Source of the DNA: Prevotella sp. UBA6429
GTDB lineage: Bacteria > Bacteroidota > Bacteroidia > Bacteroidales > Bacteroidaceae
Assembly: GCA_002437285.1 (NCBI GenBank)
Contig: DJOV01000003.1
Span: forward strand, 1-33,298
Direction: 5' to 3'
Length of the DNA: 33,298 bases
Translations under genes and position numbers: made by a program
In this document: positions 16,740-25,069 of the stretch, one piece after another
How positions within the stretch are numbered: position 1 is the stretch's first letter
Layout: every line of letters starts with the position of its first letter
The notes under the pieces: generated by a model
The model's input: only the letters and a program-made list of their open reading frames with translations
What the model was told of the DNA's origin: nothing
Database searches by the model: none

Positions 16740-17566
16740 GGCGTGGTCGTTTGCAGTTGGCTGATGAAGTGGCGTAGTTCCGCGCCCGGGTCGTCGGCCC
16801 GCATGAAGTGCTCGCCCATGAGGAAACCGCTGAAGCCCGCTTGGCGCAGCCGCCCTACGGTGCCGGGGTCTCCGATGCCACTCTCGCTGACCTTGCAGAC
16901 GCCCTTGGGCAGGCGCTCGGCCATGCGGAAACTGTTGGCCACGTCGGTGACAAACGAACCGAGGTTGCGGTTGTTGATGCCATACATGTCGGGCTCGAGG
17001 GCGGCATAGTCGAGGTCGGCCTCGCTGTGCATCTCCAGCAGGACCTCCAGCCCGAGCTCGTGGGCGGTGTGGAGCAACCTGCGGCACTCGTCCACACTGA
17101 GGTCGGCGGCGATGAGCAGCACGGCCGACGCACCGCAGAGACGTGCCTGCAGCAATTGGTACTCGGAGATGACGAAGTTCTTGTAGAGAATGGGCAGGGT
17201 GACGCCCGAGAGGCGCGCCTCCTGCACAAACTCGTCGTATCCGCCGAAGAACTGGCTGTCGGTGAGGATGCTGAGCGCCGTGGCGCCCGCCTGCTGGTAG
17301 CTGAGGGGAATGACGCCTGCGCGGCCCTCGCGCTTGATCCACCCCTTTGAGGGCGACTTGCGCTTAAACTCGGCGATGATGCCTGTCGGCGATGACAGGA
17401 GGGCCTGGCGCATGGAGACGGGCGCAGCGGCTTCGTCCCTCATCTGCTTGTCTACCATCGCCATGAGGCGGCGGAGTGGCACAAACCGCATCCACTCCTC
17501 CAGTTCGTGGCGCTTGTGGGCCACGATGGTCTCCAGGATGTCGGTCTTCTGTGTGTTGTTGTCCAT
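16736..17566 (-). CDS. trpC: Indole-3-glycerol-phosphate synthase
   Basis: A 276-aa TIM barrel that closes the indole ring from CdRP. Motifs: IIAEFKRKSPSKGW (catalytic Glu/Lys), ALSILTDSQFFGG, PILYKNFVI (Lys kept where many relatives read RKDF), GINNRNL, and SESGI for phosphate. It is 18 nt after trpD and overlaps trpF by 4 nt. Confidence 0.96.
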   Translation of the reverse strand: MDNNTQKTDILETIVAHKRHELEEWMRFVPLRRLMAMVDKQMRDEAAAPVSMRQALLSSPTGIIAEFKRKSPSKGWIKREGRAGVIPLSYQQAGATALSILTDSQFFGGYDEFVQEARLSGVTLPILYKNFVISEYQLLQARLCGASAVLLIAADLSVDECRRLLHTAHELGLEVLLEMHSEADLDYAALEPDMYGINNRNLGSFVTDVANSFRMAERLPKGVCKVSESGIGDPGTVGRLRQAGFSGFLMGEHFMRADDPGAELRHFISQLQTTTP

Positions 17567-17584
17567 GGTATGGGAATGAGGGGG

Positions 17585-18589
17585 TTAACTGTTAAGCTCG
17601 ACGAAGTGGCGGAAGGTGCTGAGTGCCTTGCCCGAATCGAGGCTCTCACGGGCGATGTCGATACACTCGTTGATAGACTTCTTGCCCCGCTCGAGCACCT
17701 GGATGGCAAAGGCGGCGTTGGCCAAGACGATGTTCTTCTGGGCGGGCAGGGCCGTTCCCTGCAGCACGTTGTCGAAGATCTGTGCGGCCTCTTCCTCGGT
17801 GGCTCCTCCCACAAGTTCCTCGGGACGGGCAACATCGAAGCCCAGGTCTGCTGGCTTGAACACGCGCTCATAGTCGTTGGTGGTGACCTTGAAGTCGCCC
17901 GTGAGCGAGATCTCGTCGTAGCCGTCGATGCTGTTCACGATGCCATAGTCGATGCCGATGCGCTGGTAGACCTGCTGGTAGAGGCGCATCTGGTCGAGAT
18001 TGGCCACGCCGAGCAGTTGGCACTGGGGCTTCGAGGGATTGATGATCGGTCCGAGCAGGTTGAAGAACGTGGGGAAGGGCAATGCCTTGCGGATGGCGCC
18101 CACAAACTTCATGGCCTTGGCGAAGAGTTGCGCATGGAGGTAGACGATGCCACACTCGTTGAGCGAGCGGTTGAGCTTGTCGATGTCATCGGTGAAGACC
18201 ACACCGTGATTCTTGATGACGTTGGACGCGCCACTGACCGAGGTGGCCGAGAAGTTGCCGTGCTTGGCCACCTTATAGCCTGCGCCCGCAATGACGAAGC
18301 AGGCCGTGGTGGAGATGTTGAACGTGTTCTTGCGGTCGCCTCCCGTTCCCACGACATCGATGTAGCGGTCACACTCCAGAGGCACGGCCACGCCTGTGGC
18401 GAGGATGCCGTCGCGGAATCCCAGCAGCTCGTCCACCGTGATGCCACGCATCTGTATGGCGGTAAGCAAGGCCGCTATCTCCGCGTCGTTGAGTTCACCC
18501 TGCGTGATGGCAACGAGCAGGCCCTTGGTCTCCTCGCGCTGAAGCTCTTCGTGATTGAGCAAACGGTTGAGAATAAGTGATACGTCCAT
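17585..18589 (-). CDS. trpD: Anthranilate phosphoribosyltransferase
   Basis: A 334-aa enzyme that transfers phosphoribose from PRPP to anthranilate. The PRPP/glycine motif GTGGDRKNTFNIST, the KHGN motif and the helical N-terminus are all present. Length is normal and there is no fused amidotransferase. It is the first structural gene of the operon, after a leader of about 340 nt containing an attenuator. Confidence 0.97.
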   Translation of the reverse strand: MDVSLILNRLLNHEELQREETKGLLVAITQGELNDAEIAALLTAIQMRGITVDELLGFRDGILATGVAVPLECDRYIDVVGTGGDRKNTFNISTTACFVIAGAGYKVAKHGNFSATSVSGASNVIKNHGVVFTDDIDKLNRSLNECGIVYLHAQLFAKAMKFVGAIRKALPFPTFFNLLGPIINPSKPQCQLLGVANLDQMRLYQQVYQRIGIDYGIVNSIDGYDEISLTGDFKVTTNDYERVFKPADLGFDVARPEELVGGATEEEAAQIFDNVLQGTALPAQKNIVLANAAFAIQVLERGKKSINECIDIARESLDSGKALSTFRHFVELNS

Positions 18590-18647
18590 AATTATTTATA
18601 TTTTTAATTGTTTATATTTTCATCTGTATTCATCCCTCCTTGCTTCC

Positions 18648-18745
18648 TGTGCGCTCCGCCGGGAGCCCTCTTGACGAAAGGTGAGCGCTCTGCCGGGAGA
18701 ATGACTGTTGTAACACGGTGTGCGCTTCGTCGGTAGGCCCCCTTG
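18648..18745 (-). repeat. Three imperfect repeats in the trp leader
   Basis: On the plus strand, TGTGCGCTCCGCCGGGAG (18648), TGAGCGCTCTGCCGGGAG (18682) and TGTGCGCTTCGTCGGTAG (18719) recur with 34-37 bp spacing. The first and third also share a CCCNCTTG tail. They lie between the attenuator terminator and trpD, within the leader RNA. They could be RNA-structure or protein-binding units; no function is known to me. Confidence 0.5.
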
Positions 18746-18779
18746 CTGTCTCAGTGCGGTCGGTCGCTCCGGTTGAATG

Positions 18780-18858
18780 AAAAAAGGCCTGTCGTAAGAA
18801 CGGCAGGCCTTTCAGTTTTATCTCCTTGGAGTATCCACACGGCTAAGCGACTCACGAC
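18780..18858 (-). terminator. trp attenuator: terminator hairpin with competing antiterminator
   Basis: On the minus strand AAAGGCCTGCCG (18812-18801) pairs with CGACAGGCCTTT (18794-18783), followed by more T's to 18780: an intrinsic terminator. Upstream, GTCGTGAG (18858-18851) can pair with CTTACGAC (18798-18791), which is loop plus 3' arm of the terminator, so the two structures exclude each other. GTCGTGAG overlaps the stop codon of the leader peptide. A ribosome stalled at the Trp codons would leave it free (antitermination); one that reaches the stop would cover it (termination). A further stem, GGCGAAGC (18880-18873) with GCTTAGCC (18848-18841), links the Trp codon region to the downstream segment. 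Confidence 0.85.
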
Positions 18859-18911
18859 TGTTGAAATCTTGAGCTTCGCCACCACCAATATGCAGATACA
18901 TGATTCTTCAT
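18852..18911 (-). CDS. trpL: trp leader peptide with three consecutive Trp codons
   Basis: The ATG at 18911 encodes MKNHVSAYWWWRSSRFQQS followed by TGA, 19 aa. Residues 9-11 are TGG TGG TGG. It begins about 17 nt after the predicted transcription start and ends 39 nt before the attenuator terminator. It is a regulatory peptide whose translation senses tRNA-Trp charging. Confidence 0.85.
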   Translation of the reverse strand: MKNHVSAYWWWRSSRFQQS

Positions 18912-18934
18912 TGTTTTGATTATGATTACAGGCG

Positions 18935-18965
18935 CAAAGATACACAAAAACCAACAAACAACAAA
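18935..18965 (-). promoter_or_regulatory. trp operon promoter
   Basis: On the minus strand TTTG (18965-18962), a 19-nt spacer and TATCTTTG (18942-18935) fit the Bacteroidetes consensus exactly. The start is predicted near 18928. Confidence 0.8.
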
Positions 18966-19001
18966 CTTTTTAGTTAAAAAAGTGATATTTTCTTTGTTTT
19001 A

Positions 19002-19033
19002 CTTGCAAATGTTGAAATCTTGGCTTATATTTG
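19002..19033 (+). promoter_or_regulatory. Promoter of a candidate small RNA
   Basis: TATATTTG at 19026-19033 is an exact -7 element and CTTG at 19002-19005, 20 nt before it, is a 3/4 -33 box. It is divergent from the trp promoter. Confidence 0.55.
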
Positions 19034-19039
19034 CGACAG

Positions 19040-19111
19040 AAATGTTTCGTATGCACATAGCGAAACAGTTTTTTTTCTTGAGGTTGGTAGCGTCCTGCAC
19101 CAACCTCTTTT
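19040..19111 (+). ncRNA. Candidate small RNA of about 72 nt with terminator
   Basis: Two hairpins follow the promoter: GTTTCG/CGAAAC (19044-19049 with 19061-19066), and GAGGTTGGT/ACCAACCTC (19080-19088 with 19099-19107) followed by TTTT. A U-rich single-stranded stretch at 19069-19077 separates them. This is the layout of a short regulatory RNA: 5' hairpin, U-rich linker, terminator. There is no ORF. It could also be a premature-termination leader of the GH84 gene, but that gene has its own promoter-like element at 19298. Confidence 0.5.
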
Positions 19112-19297
19112 GATGATACAAGAATTGTCCTCGTTTGGCCACATCCTTCGTCTTGCCGCCGCGACCCCATCCTCGTGGTGATGATTGCCACGAGAGATGG
19201 AACCTTCTTGGTTTTGGCACCAAAAGAGATTGCCTCTATGGACACTTGTTTTTTGAAAATAAGTGGGAATTTGCAAACCGTTTCCGAAAATAATGCC

Positions 19298-19305
19298 TAC
19301 CTTTG
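19298..19305 (+). promoter_or_regulatory. -7 element upstream of the glycosidase genes
   Basis: TACCTTTG fits TAnnTTTG. The nearest TTTG is 24 nt upstream (19270-19273), a longer spacer than usual. The start near 19312 would give a leader of about 105 nt. In 19112-19297 no gene is seen. Confidence 0.45.
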
Positions 19306-19337
19306 CACACAACCTAATAAATAATAAGGACTAAGGG

Positions 19338-19381
19338 TATCACTTATCAAGTAATAAGGTAATCACTTGTCAAATAACAGG
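19338..19381 (+). repeat. Imperfect 22-bp tandem repeat in the GH84 leader
   Basis: TATCACTTATCAAGTAATAAGG (19338-19359 in two halves) is followed by a diverged copy beginning TAATCACTTGTCAA (19360-19381). The pair lies in the 5' untranslated region just upstream of the GH84 gene. Confidence 0.4.
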
Positions 19382-19416
19382 TAAGTAGAAAGGAATCATA
19401 TAACCTAAGCAACAAT

Positions 19417-21357
19417 ATGACATTTCGCAAATCCATTCTGGGAGTAATCCTCTGCCTGCTGTCGGCCGTGGCCGTGGCGGGCAATGTGTATGACATACGC
19501 CCCGTGCCGCAACAGCAGGAGCGCACCGACGGCAGCGCCCGCTTGTCGGGGAGTGTCACCGTGGTGGCCGGTCCCGCCATCGATGCCTATACCCTCGACC
19601 GAGCCAAGGAGGTGCTCACCGAGCACGGCCTGACACCCGTCGTGGCGCGCAAGGCCACCAAGGGCGCCGCCACACTCTACCTGGGTGTCAACGCCACGGG
19701 CGACGCAGCCGACCGCGCAGCCAAGCGGCTGGGCCTCAAGCGCGACGTCTTCAACCAGAAAGGTTACGACCGCCACGTCCTCGCCGTGAGGCAGCAGGCC
19801 GGTGGAGCAGAGGTGGTGATCGTGGGCGAGACCACCGACGCCGTGTTCTGCGGACTGGCCTCGCTCGAGCAGATGCTCGACCAGGCCAAGGACGGCAACC
19901 TCGACTGCGTGGACATCTACGACTACGCCGACACGCAGTATCGCGGCGTCATCGAGGGCTACTATGGCGTGCCCTATTCGGCGGAGGTCACGGCAGACCT
20001 CTTCCGCTTCATGGCCCGCTACAAGATGAACACCTATATGTATGGTGCCAAGAGCGACCCCTATCACTCGCAGCATTGGGACAAGGCATACCCCAAGACC
20101 ATCACGCCTGAGCAGCAGGAGGTGGGCATGCTCACCGAGGGCATGATGCGCCAGCTCACCGATGCCGCCCACCGCTGCAAGGTCAACTTCATCTGGGCCA
20201 TCCATCCGGGCGGTGCCTTCACCGATGCCAAGCAGACCGATGTGCTCGACCGCGTAATGAGCAAGTTCCGTCTCATGCACCAGCTCGGCGTGCGCCAGTT
20301 TGGTGTCTTTGTCGATGACGTGGGCGTGCCCTCCGACTCGGCCTCGCTGGCGCTCAACGCGCAGCGCCTCACCTTGCTGCAACAGAAGATCGACCGCGAG
20401 TGGAACGGACGCAAGGCGCAGCCCGCCGACACCGTGAAGCCGCTCCACTTCGTGCCCCAGCTCTATGCCTACTCTTGGGTGAGCCGCCAGCAGGGCGAGC
20501 GCTTCTTCCGCTCGCTCAGCACCACACCCAAGAAGGTGTGCATCTACATTACCGGGCGCGCCGTGTGGACCGTGCCCAACTCTGAAGATCCCGACCTGGT
20601 CAGTTCGTGGCTCGGGCGTGACGTGGCATGGTGGTGGAACTATCCCTGCAATGACAACGACATGAACAAGATCTTCCCGCTTGACACGTACCGCAACTTC
20701 GACGACGAGGCGCACATCGACCGCAACGCCACGCTCGACCCCAACCTCAAGGGGGTGAACACGCTCATCAGCAACCCCATGCAGCAGGGCGAGGTCAGCA
20801 AGATAGCCCTCTACAGCATCGCTGACTATGCCTGGCACCGTGCAGCCTTCGACAACGACGCCTCCTGGATGGCATCGCTCAAGGCCATCTTCGGCAAGCG
20901 TGCCGGCAATGCCTTCCGTCTCCTGCCCCTCGTGCGCCACTATGACACCAACACGCAACTGGCCGACCGCATACGTCTCTGGAAGGCCAACAGCCTCGAT
21001 GACCAAGCCACACAGGCGCTGCTCGACGAGCTGCGCAGCCTGCAGGCCGACGCCAAGGCACTGAGCGGGATGGCCTCGTCGGACAATGTCTCCGACCGTC
21101 TGCTCTGGCATGAGTTGCAGCCCTATGTGGAGAAGGTGGCCGACATGTGCGGCATCGCCCACACGCTCATCGCACCACACACCGAGGCACAGCGCCAACA
21201 GGCCGTCCAACAGGCCCAGACGCTCGACAAGAACCCCAAGTACCAGTTCTCCATCCTCAGCGGCATGGGCGAAGACATACGCCTCTCCAAGAGGGGCGCC
21301 GAGCCGGCAGCCAAGGTGCTGCGACCCTTCGTGGGCCAGCTGGCCAACGCCAAATGA
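19417..21357 (+). CDS. Secreted GH84 beta-N-acetylglucosaminidase (O-GlcNAcase-like)
   Basis: A 646-aa protein. A Sec signal peptide ends near residue 21 (AVAVAG). An N-terminal GH20b/84N-like domain spans about 25-165. The catalytic barrel starts at YRGVIEGYYGVPYS (about 175-188). The paired catalytic aspartates are Asp300-Asp301 in FGVFVDDVG. A helical C-terminal region follows. GH84 enzymes remove beta-linked GlcNAc by substrate-assisted catalysis; gut Bacteroidetes use them on host glycans. It is followed after 113 nt by a GH29 and then a GH109, all secreted and on one strand, so probably one operon. No SusC/SusD pair is in the window. Confidence 0.92.
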   Translation: MTFRKSILGVILCLLSAVAVAGNVYDIRPVPQQQERTDGSARLSGSVTVVAGPAIDAYTLDRAKEVLTEHGLTPVVARKATKGAATLYLGVNATGDAADRAAKRLGLKRDVFNQKGYDRHVLAVRQQAGGAEVVIVGETTDAVFCGLASLEQMLDQAKDGNLDCVDIYDYADTQYRGVIEGYYGVPYSAEVTADLFRFMARYKMNTYMYGAKSDPYHSQHWDKAYPKTITPEQQEVGMLTEGMMRQLTDAAHRCKVNFIWAIHPGGAFTDAKQTDVLDRVMSKFRLMHQLGVRQFGVFVDDVGVPSDSASLALNAQRLTLLQQKIDREWNGRKAQPADTVKPLHFVPQLYAYSWVSRQQGERFFRSLSTTPKKVCIYITGRAVWTVPNSEDPDLVSSWLGRDVAWWWNYPCNDNDMNKIFPLDTYRNFDDEAHIDRNATLDPNLKGVNTLISNPMQQGEVSKIALYSIADYAWHRAAFDNDASWMASLKAIFGKRAGNAFRLLPLVRHYDTNTQLADRIRLWKANSLDDQATQALLDELRSLQADAKALSGMASSDNVSDRLLWHELQPYVEKVADMCGIAHTLIAPHTEAQRQQAVQQAQTLDKNPKYQFSILSGMGEDIRLSKRGAEPAAKVLRPFVGQLANAK

Positions 21358-21470
21358 GACCTGACAACGCCTGACAATAAAAGGTGGGGTCTGCCAACCG
21401 CCAGCGTAACAGTACGCCCAAAGCCAATTGATGGAACCCGCCAATTACAAACTTACCTTTTGAACCTAAA

Positions 21471-23096
21471 ATGAGAAATCGTATCCTGACAGCAGCCTTT
21501 GCGCTGACACTACCCCTCGTGATGAGCGCGCAAGACGTGCTCGTGCATGTCGACACCAGCCGCGAGCCCATCCACCAGGGCAAGTACAAGGCCACCATGG
21601 AGAGCCTCTCCGACTTCCAGTGTCCGGAGTGGTTCCGCGACGCTAAGTTTGGCATCTGGGCCCATTGGGGCGTACAGTGCGCCGCCGAGGACGGCGACTG
21701 GTATGCCCGCGGCATGTACTACCAAGGCAACGGGCAATACAACTACCAGATAGACGCCATGGGCCACCCTTCGGAGAAGGGATTCAAGGACTGGATACCC
21801 CGCTGGAAAGCGGAGAACTGGCAGCCCGACTCGCTCGTCAAGTTCTATAAGGACTGCGGCGCGCGCTACTTCTTCTGCATGGCCAACCACCACGACAACT
21901 TCGACAACTGGAACAGCAAGTACCAGCCTTGGAACTCGGTCAACATGGGTCCCCACAAGGACATCGTGGGAGGATGGGCCGCTGCGGCCCGCAAGCTGGG
22001 CCTGCCCTTGGGCGTGAGCGTCCATGCCGCCCACTCGTGGGTGTGGTATGAGCCCTCACGCGGAGCCGACAGCCGGGGGCCGCTCAAGGGCGTGCGCTAT
22101 GACGGATGGCTCACCAAGGCCGACGGCAAGGGCACCTGGTGGGAAGGCTACGACCCGCAGGACCTCTATGAGCAGCGCCACAAGCTGAGCCGCGACAATA
22201 GACACTGGGACTGGGACACCTCCAAGGTGACGCCACCCGACCAGGCTTTCTGCGACCGCATCTACAACCGCACCGTCGACCTCATCAACCAGTTCTCGCC
22301 CGACATCGTCTACTTCGACGACACCTACCTGCCCCTCTGGCCCGTGTCCGACTGCGGACTGGCCATCACCGCCCACCTTTACAACAAGAGCATGGCGGAG
22401 CACGGCGGCAAGAACCAGGCCGTGGTGACGGGCAAGGTGCTCGACGACAAAATGAAGAAGACCATCCTCTGGGACGTGGAGCGTGGCGCGTGCGACAAGA
22501 TACAGGAGCTGCCCTGGCAGACCTGCACCTGCATCGGCAGCTGGCACTATGACAAGCACGTCTACTACAACGACGGCTACAAGTCGCCCCAGCAGGTCAT
22601 CACCATGCTCATCGACATCGTCTCGAAGAACGGCAACCTGCTGCTCAACGTGCCCGTCCGCAGCGACGGCACCATCGACCCCACCGAGCGCCGCATCGTG
22701 GAGCGCATCGGCCAGTGGATGCAGGCCAACGGTGAGGGCATCTATGGCACCCGGCCCTGGAAAGCCTTCGGCGAGGGACCGTCGGCCGACAAGGACAACC
22801 CCATGAGCGAACAGGGCTTCAACGAGGGCCGTATCAAGCAGACGGCCAACGACATACGCTACACGGCCAAGGGGCGGCACACCATCTACGCCTTTGTCCT
22901 GGGCAAGCCCGAGGCCGACATCACGCTCCGCCTCATGGGCAGCAAGACGCTACTGGGCCGCAAGGTGCGCGCCGTGAGCCTGCTGGGCTCAAGCGAGCGT
23001 GTGGGGTGGAGACAGGCCGCCAATGGCCTGACCATCACCAAGCCCGGGCATGCGCCGTTTGGCGAGGCGCTCTGCTACAAGGTCACCGTCAAGTGA
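21471..23096 (+). CDS. Secreted GH29 alpha-L-fucosidase
   Basis: A 541-aa protein with a signal peptide ending near MSAQ. Family motifs are FGIWAHWGVQC (about 60-70), NHHDNFDNW (139-147), and the nucleophile region PDIVYFDD, where Asp283 is the likely nucleophile. A C-terminal beta-sandwich-like part follows. It hydrolyses alpha-L-fucosides from glycan ends. The usual KHHDGF reads NHHDNF, so substrate preference may differ from classic family members. It sits 42 nt before the GH109 gene. Confidence 0.9.
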   Translation: MRNRILTAAFALTLPLVMSAQDVLVHVDTSREPIHQGKYKATMESLSDFQCPEWFRDAKFGIWAHWGVQCAAEDGDWYARGMYYQGNGQYNYQIDAMGHPSEKGFKDWIPRWKAENWQPDSLVKFYKDCGARYFFCMANHHDNFDNWNSKYQPWNSVNMGPHKDIVGGWAAAARKLGLPLGVSVHAAHSWVWYEPSRGADSRGPLKGVRYDGWLTKADGKGTWWEGYDPQDLYEQRHKLSRDNRHWDWDTSKVTPPDQAFCDRIYNRTVDLINQFSPDIVYFDDTYLPLWPVSDCGLAITAHLYNKSMAEHGGKNQAVVTGKVLDDKMKKTILWDVERGACDKIQELPWQTCTCIGSWHYDKHVYYNDGYKSPQQVITMLIDIVSKNGNLLLNVPVRSDGTIDPTERRIVERIGQWMQANGEGIYGTRPWKAFGEGPSADKDNPMSEQGFNEGRIKQTANDIRYTAKGRHTIYAFVLGKPEADITLRLMGSKTLLGRKVRAVSLLGSSERVGWRQAANGLTITKPGHAPFGEALCYKVTVK

Positions 23097-23138
23097 ACCG
23101 ACACCACAACATGTATCATCTCATAAACCATTTGCGAT

Positions 23139-24716
23139 ATGAACTTTAAGAAAACATTCATGGCGGTCCTCAGTGCCGCCTTGCTGTTGCCTGCTACGGC
23201 AATGGCACAGTTCAATTGGCCTTACCAGATCAAGGACGGCACCATCGTGACCAAGGTGCCCGAGCGTCCTGCGGGCCAGAAAGACGTGCTCAACCTGGCC
23301 ACCGCCAAGCTGCCCGTGCTCCGTGTGGGCTTTGTGGGCCTGGGCATGCGCGGACACGACGCCGTGCGCCGCTGGTGCTACCAGGAGGGCGTGGAGATCA
23401 AGGGTCTCTGCGACCATGAGGCCGACCGCGCCGAGGCCAGCAACGAGCTCCTGCGCAAGGCCGGCCTGCCGCCCGCATCGCTCTACAGCGGCGAGGAGGG
23501 CTACAAGGCGCTCTGCGAGCGTCCCGATGTCGACCTGATCTACATCGCCGTCGACTGGGAGCACCACGTGCCCGTGGCCGAGTATGCCATGGAGCACGGC
23601 AAGCACGTGGCCATCGAGGTGCCGTCGGCCATGAACCTCACCGAAATCTGGAAGCTCATCGACCTCAGCGAGCAGAAGCGGGTCCACTGCATGATGCTCG
23701 AGAACTGCTGCTACGACTTCTTTGAGCTCAACGCCCTCAACATGGCGCAGAAGGGTCTCTTCGGCGACGTCATCTTCGGACAGGGCGCCTACCGGCACGA
23801 CCTCGACCCCTTCTGGGACGCCTACTGGAAGCGCGACGCCAACGACAAGCTGGGCTGGCGCCTCGACTACAACATGAAGTATCGTGGCGACGTCTATGCC
23901 ACACACGGACTGGGTCCCGTGGCACAGATCATGAACATCCACCGCGGTGACCGCTTCACCGTGCTCTCGGCCATGGACACCAAGAGCTTCCTCGGCGTGA
24001 AGAAGGCTGAGCAGCGCCTGGGCCACAAGGTGGACAACTTCCGCCAGGGCGACCTCACCAACACCATGATACGCACCGAGCAGGGCAAGGTCATCCAGGT
24101 CGTGCACGACGTGATGACACCCCAGCCCTACAGCCGCATGTTCCACCTCGTGGGCACCAAGGGCATCGCCAACAAGTATCCCAGCGAGGGCATCGCGCTC
24201 AACGACGCCGCCCTCAAGCAGGCAGGCATCAAGCCGTCGGCCAACTACTACAACGGCGAGGCCTTCCTCAACGCGGCCGACATGCAGGCACTGAACAAGA
24301 AGTTTGAGTCGCCCATCATCACCAAGTACAACGCCAAGGCACGCGAGGTCGGCGGACACGGCGGCATGGACTTCATCGAGGATTCACGCCTCGTCTACTG
24401 CCTGCAGCACGGACTGCCTCTCGACATGGATGTCTACGACCTGGCCGAGTGGTGCTCGCTGGCCGAGCTCGGTTCGCTCTCGATGGACCACAACTGCATG
24501 CCCGTGGCTGTGCCCGACTTCACGCGCGGTCACTGGAACGACCAGAAGGGCTATCGCCACGCCTTTGCCTCGGCTGAGGATGAGGCTGCCCAGGACAAGG
24601 CCAACCATGAGTTCACCGTGAAGCTCAAGGCTACGGCCGAGAAGGCTTGGAAGAAGTTTGACAAGCAGCAGGCCAAGATCAAGGCTGCCAAGGCCAAGGC
24701 CGCTGCCAAGAAGTAA
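23139..24716 (+). CDS. GH109-type Gfo/Idh/MocA glycosidase (alpha-N-acetylgalactosaminidase-like)
   Basis: A 525-aa protein with a Sec-type signal peptide (MNFKKTFMAVLSAALLLPAT). A Rossmann NAD-binding motif VGFVGLGMRGHDAV lies at about 63-76, then IYIAVDWEHHV, and a GGHGGMDF motif near 405 that is typical of GH109. Known GH109 enzymes use tightly bound NAD+ to remove alpha-GalNAc, for example from blood group A or mucin O-glycans. Many relatives carry Tat signals; none is seen here. The last 20 residues are a Lys/Ala-rich tail (KIKAAKAKAAAKK), probably a flexible basic extension. The other possibility is a non-glycosidase oxidoreductase of the same fold. Confidence 0.87.
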   Translation: MNFKKTFMAVLSAALLLPATAMAQFNWPYQIKDGTIVTKVPERPAGQKDVLNLATAKLPVLRVGFVGLGMRGHDAVRRWCYQEGVEIKGLCDHEADRAEASNELLRKAGLPPASLYSGEEGYKALCERPDVDLIYIAVDWEHHVPVAEYAMEHGKHVAIEVPSAMNLTEIWKLIDLSEQKRVHCMMLENCCYDFFELNALNMAQKGLFGDVIFGQGAYRHDLDPFWDAYWKRDANDKLGWRLDYNMKYRGDVYATHGLGPVAQIMNIHRGDRFTVLSAMDTKSFLGVKKAEQRLGHKVDNFRQGDLTNTMIRTEQGKVIQVVHDVMTPQPYSRMFHLVGTKGIANKYPSEGIALNDAALKQAGIKPSANYYNGEAFLNAADMQALNKKFESPIITKYNAKAREVGGHGGMDFIEDSRLVYCLQHGLPLDMDVYDLAEWCSLAELGSLSMDHNCMPVAVPDFTRGHWNDQKGYRHAFASAEDEAAQDKANHEFTVKLKATAEKAWKKFDKQQAKIKAAKAKAAAKK

Positions 24717-25007
24717 GCGCAGGAAAACGTAGCGGTGGATGCCGTCATTCACCGCCTCATGCACATCGGCGACAGGCTGATCCCGTCATGACAACGGGCA
24801 TGCCTGCCGCCGATTTTCATTTTGTGGCCGTCCCTGTGGGCCATCTGTGAGGAGGAAAGGCTGACAAGAGTGCCGGCGGAGGCCCCCGGCAGACAGACCA
24901 CAGGGCTACATGCGGCCCTGTCACGCCGGCAAGACAGAGGGGAGGAGGTAGAGAGGAGGAGTGCCGTTCATCCTGACGAAGCACCTGGCAAAGCTCCTGA
25001 CGAAGCC
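24717..25007. other. Intergenic region, convergent genes
   Basis: No gene is seen. There is one hairpin, ACAGGGC/GCCCTGT at 24900-24921, flanked by GCCGGC inverted copies, without a T-run. The repeated phrase CTGACGAAG occurs twice near 24973-25005. Confidence 0.4.
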
Positions 25008-25046
25008 AAAAGGGGCACCAACCTTCTCTGGGTTGGTGCCCCTTTT
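25008..25046. terminator. Bidirectional terminator between GH109 and GH127 genes
   Basis: AAAAGGGGCACCAACC pairs perfectly with GGTTGGTGCCCCTTTT around a 7-nt loop. The A-run and T-run let it work on both strands, 24 nt from the GH127 stop. Confidence 0.88.
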
Positions 25047-25069
25047 TATGGGTAGATTGGCAGATGAAA

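Noticed and set aside
19405..21444. 679-codon open frame antisense to the GH84 gene
   Set aside because: The same antisense artefact; the plus-strand protein has signal peptide and catalytic motifs.
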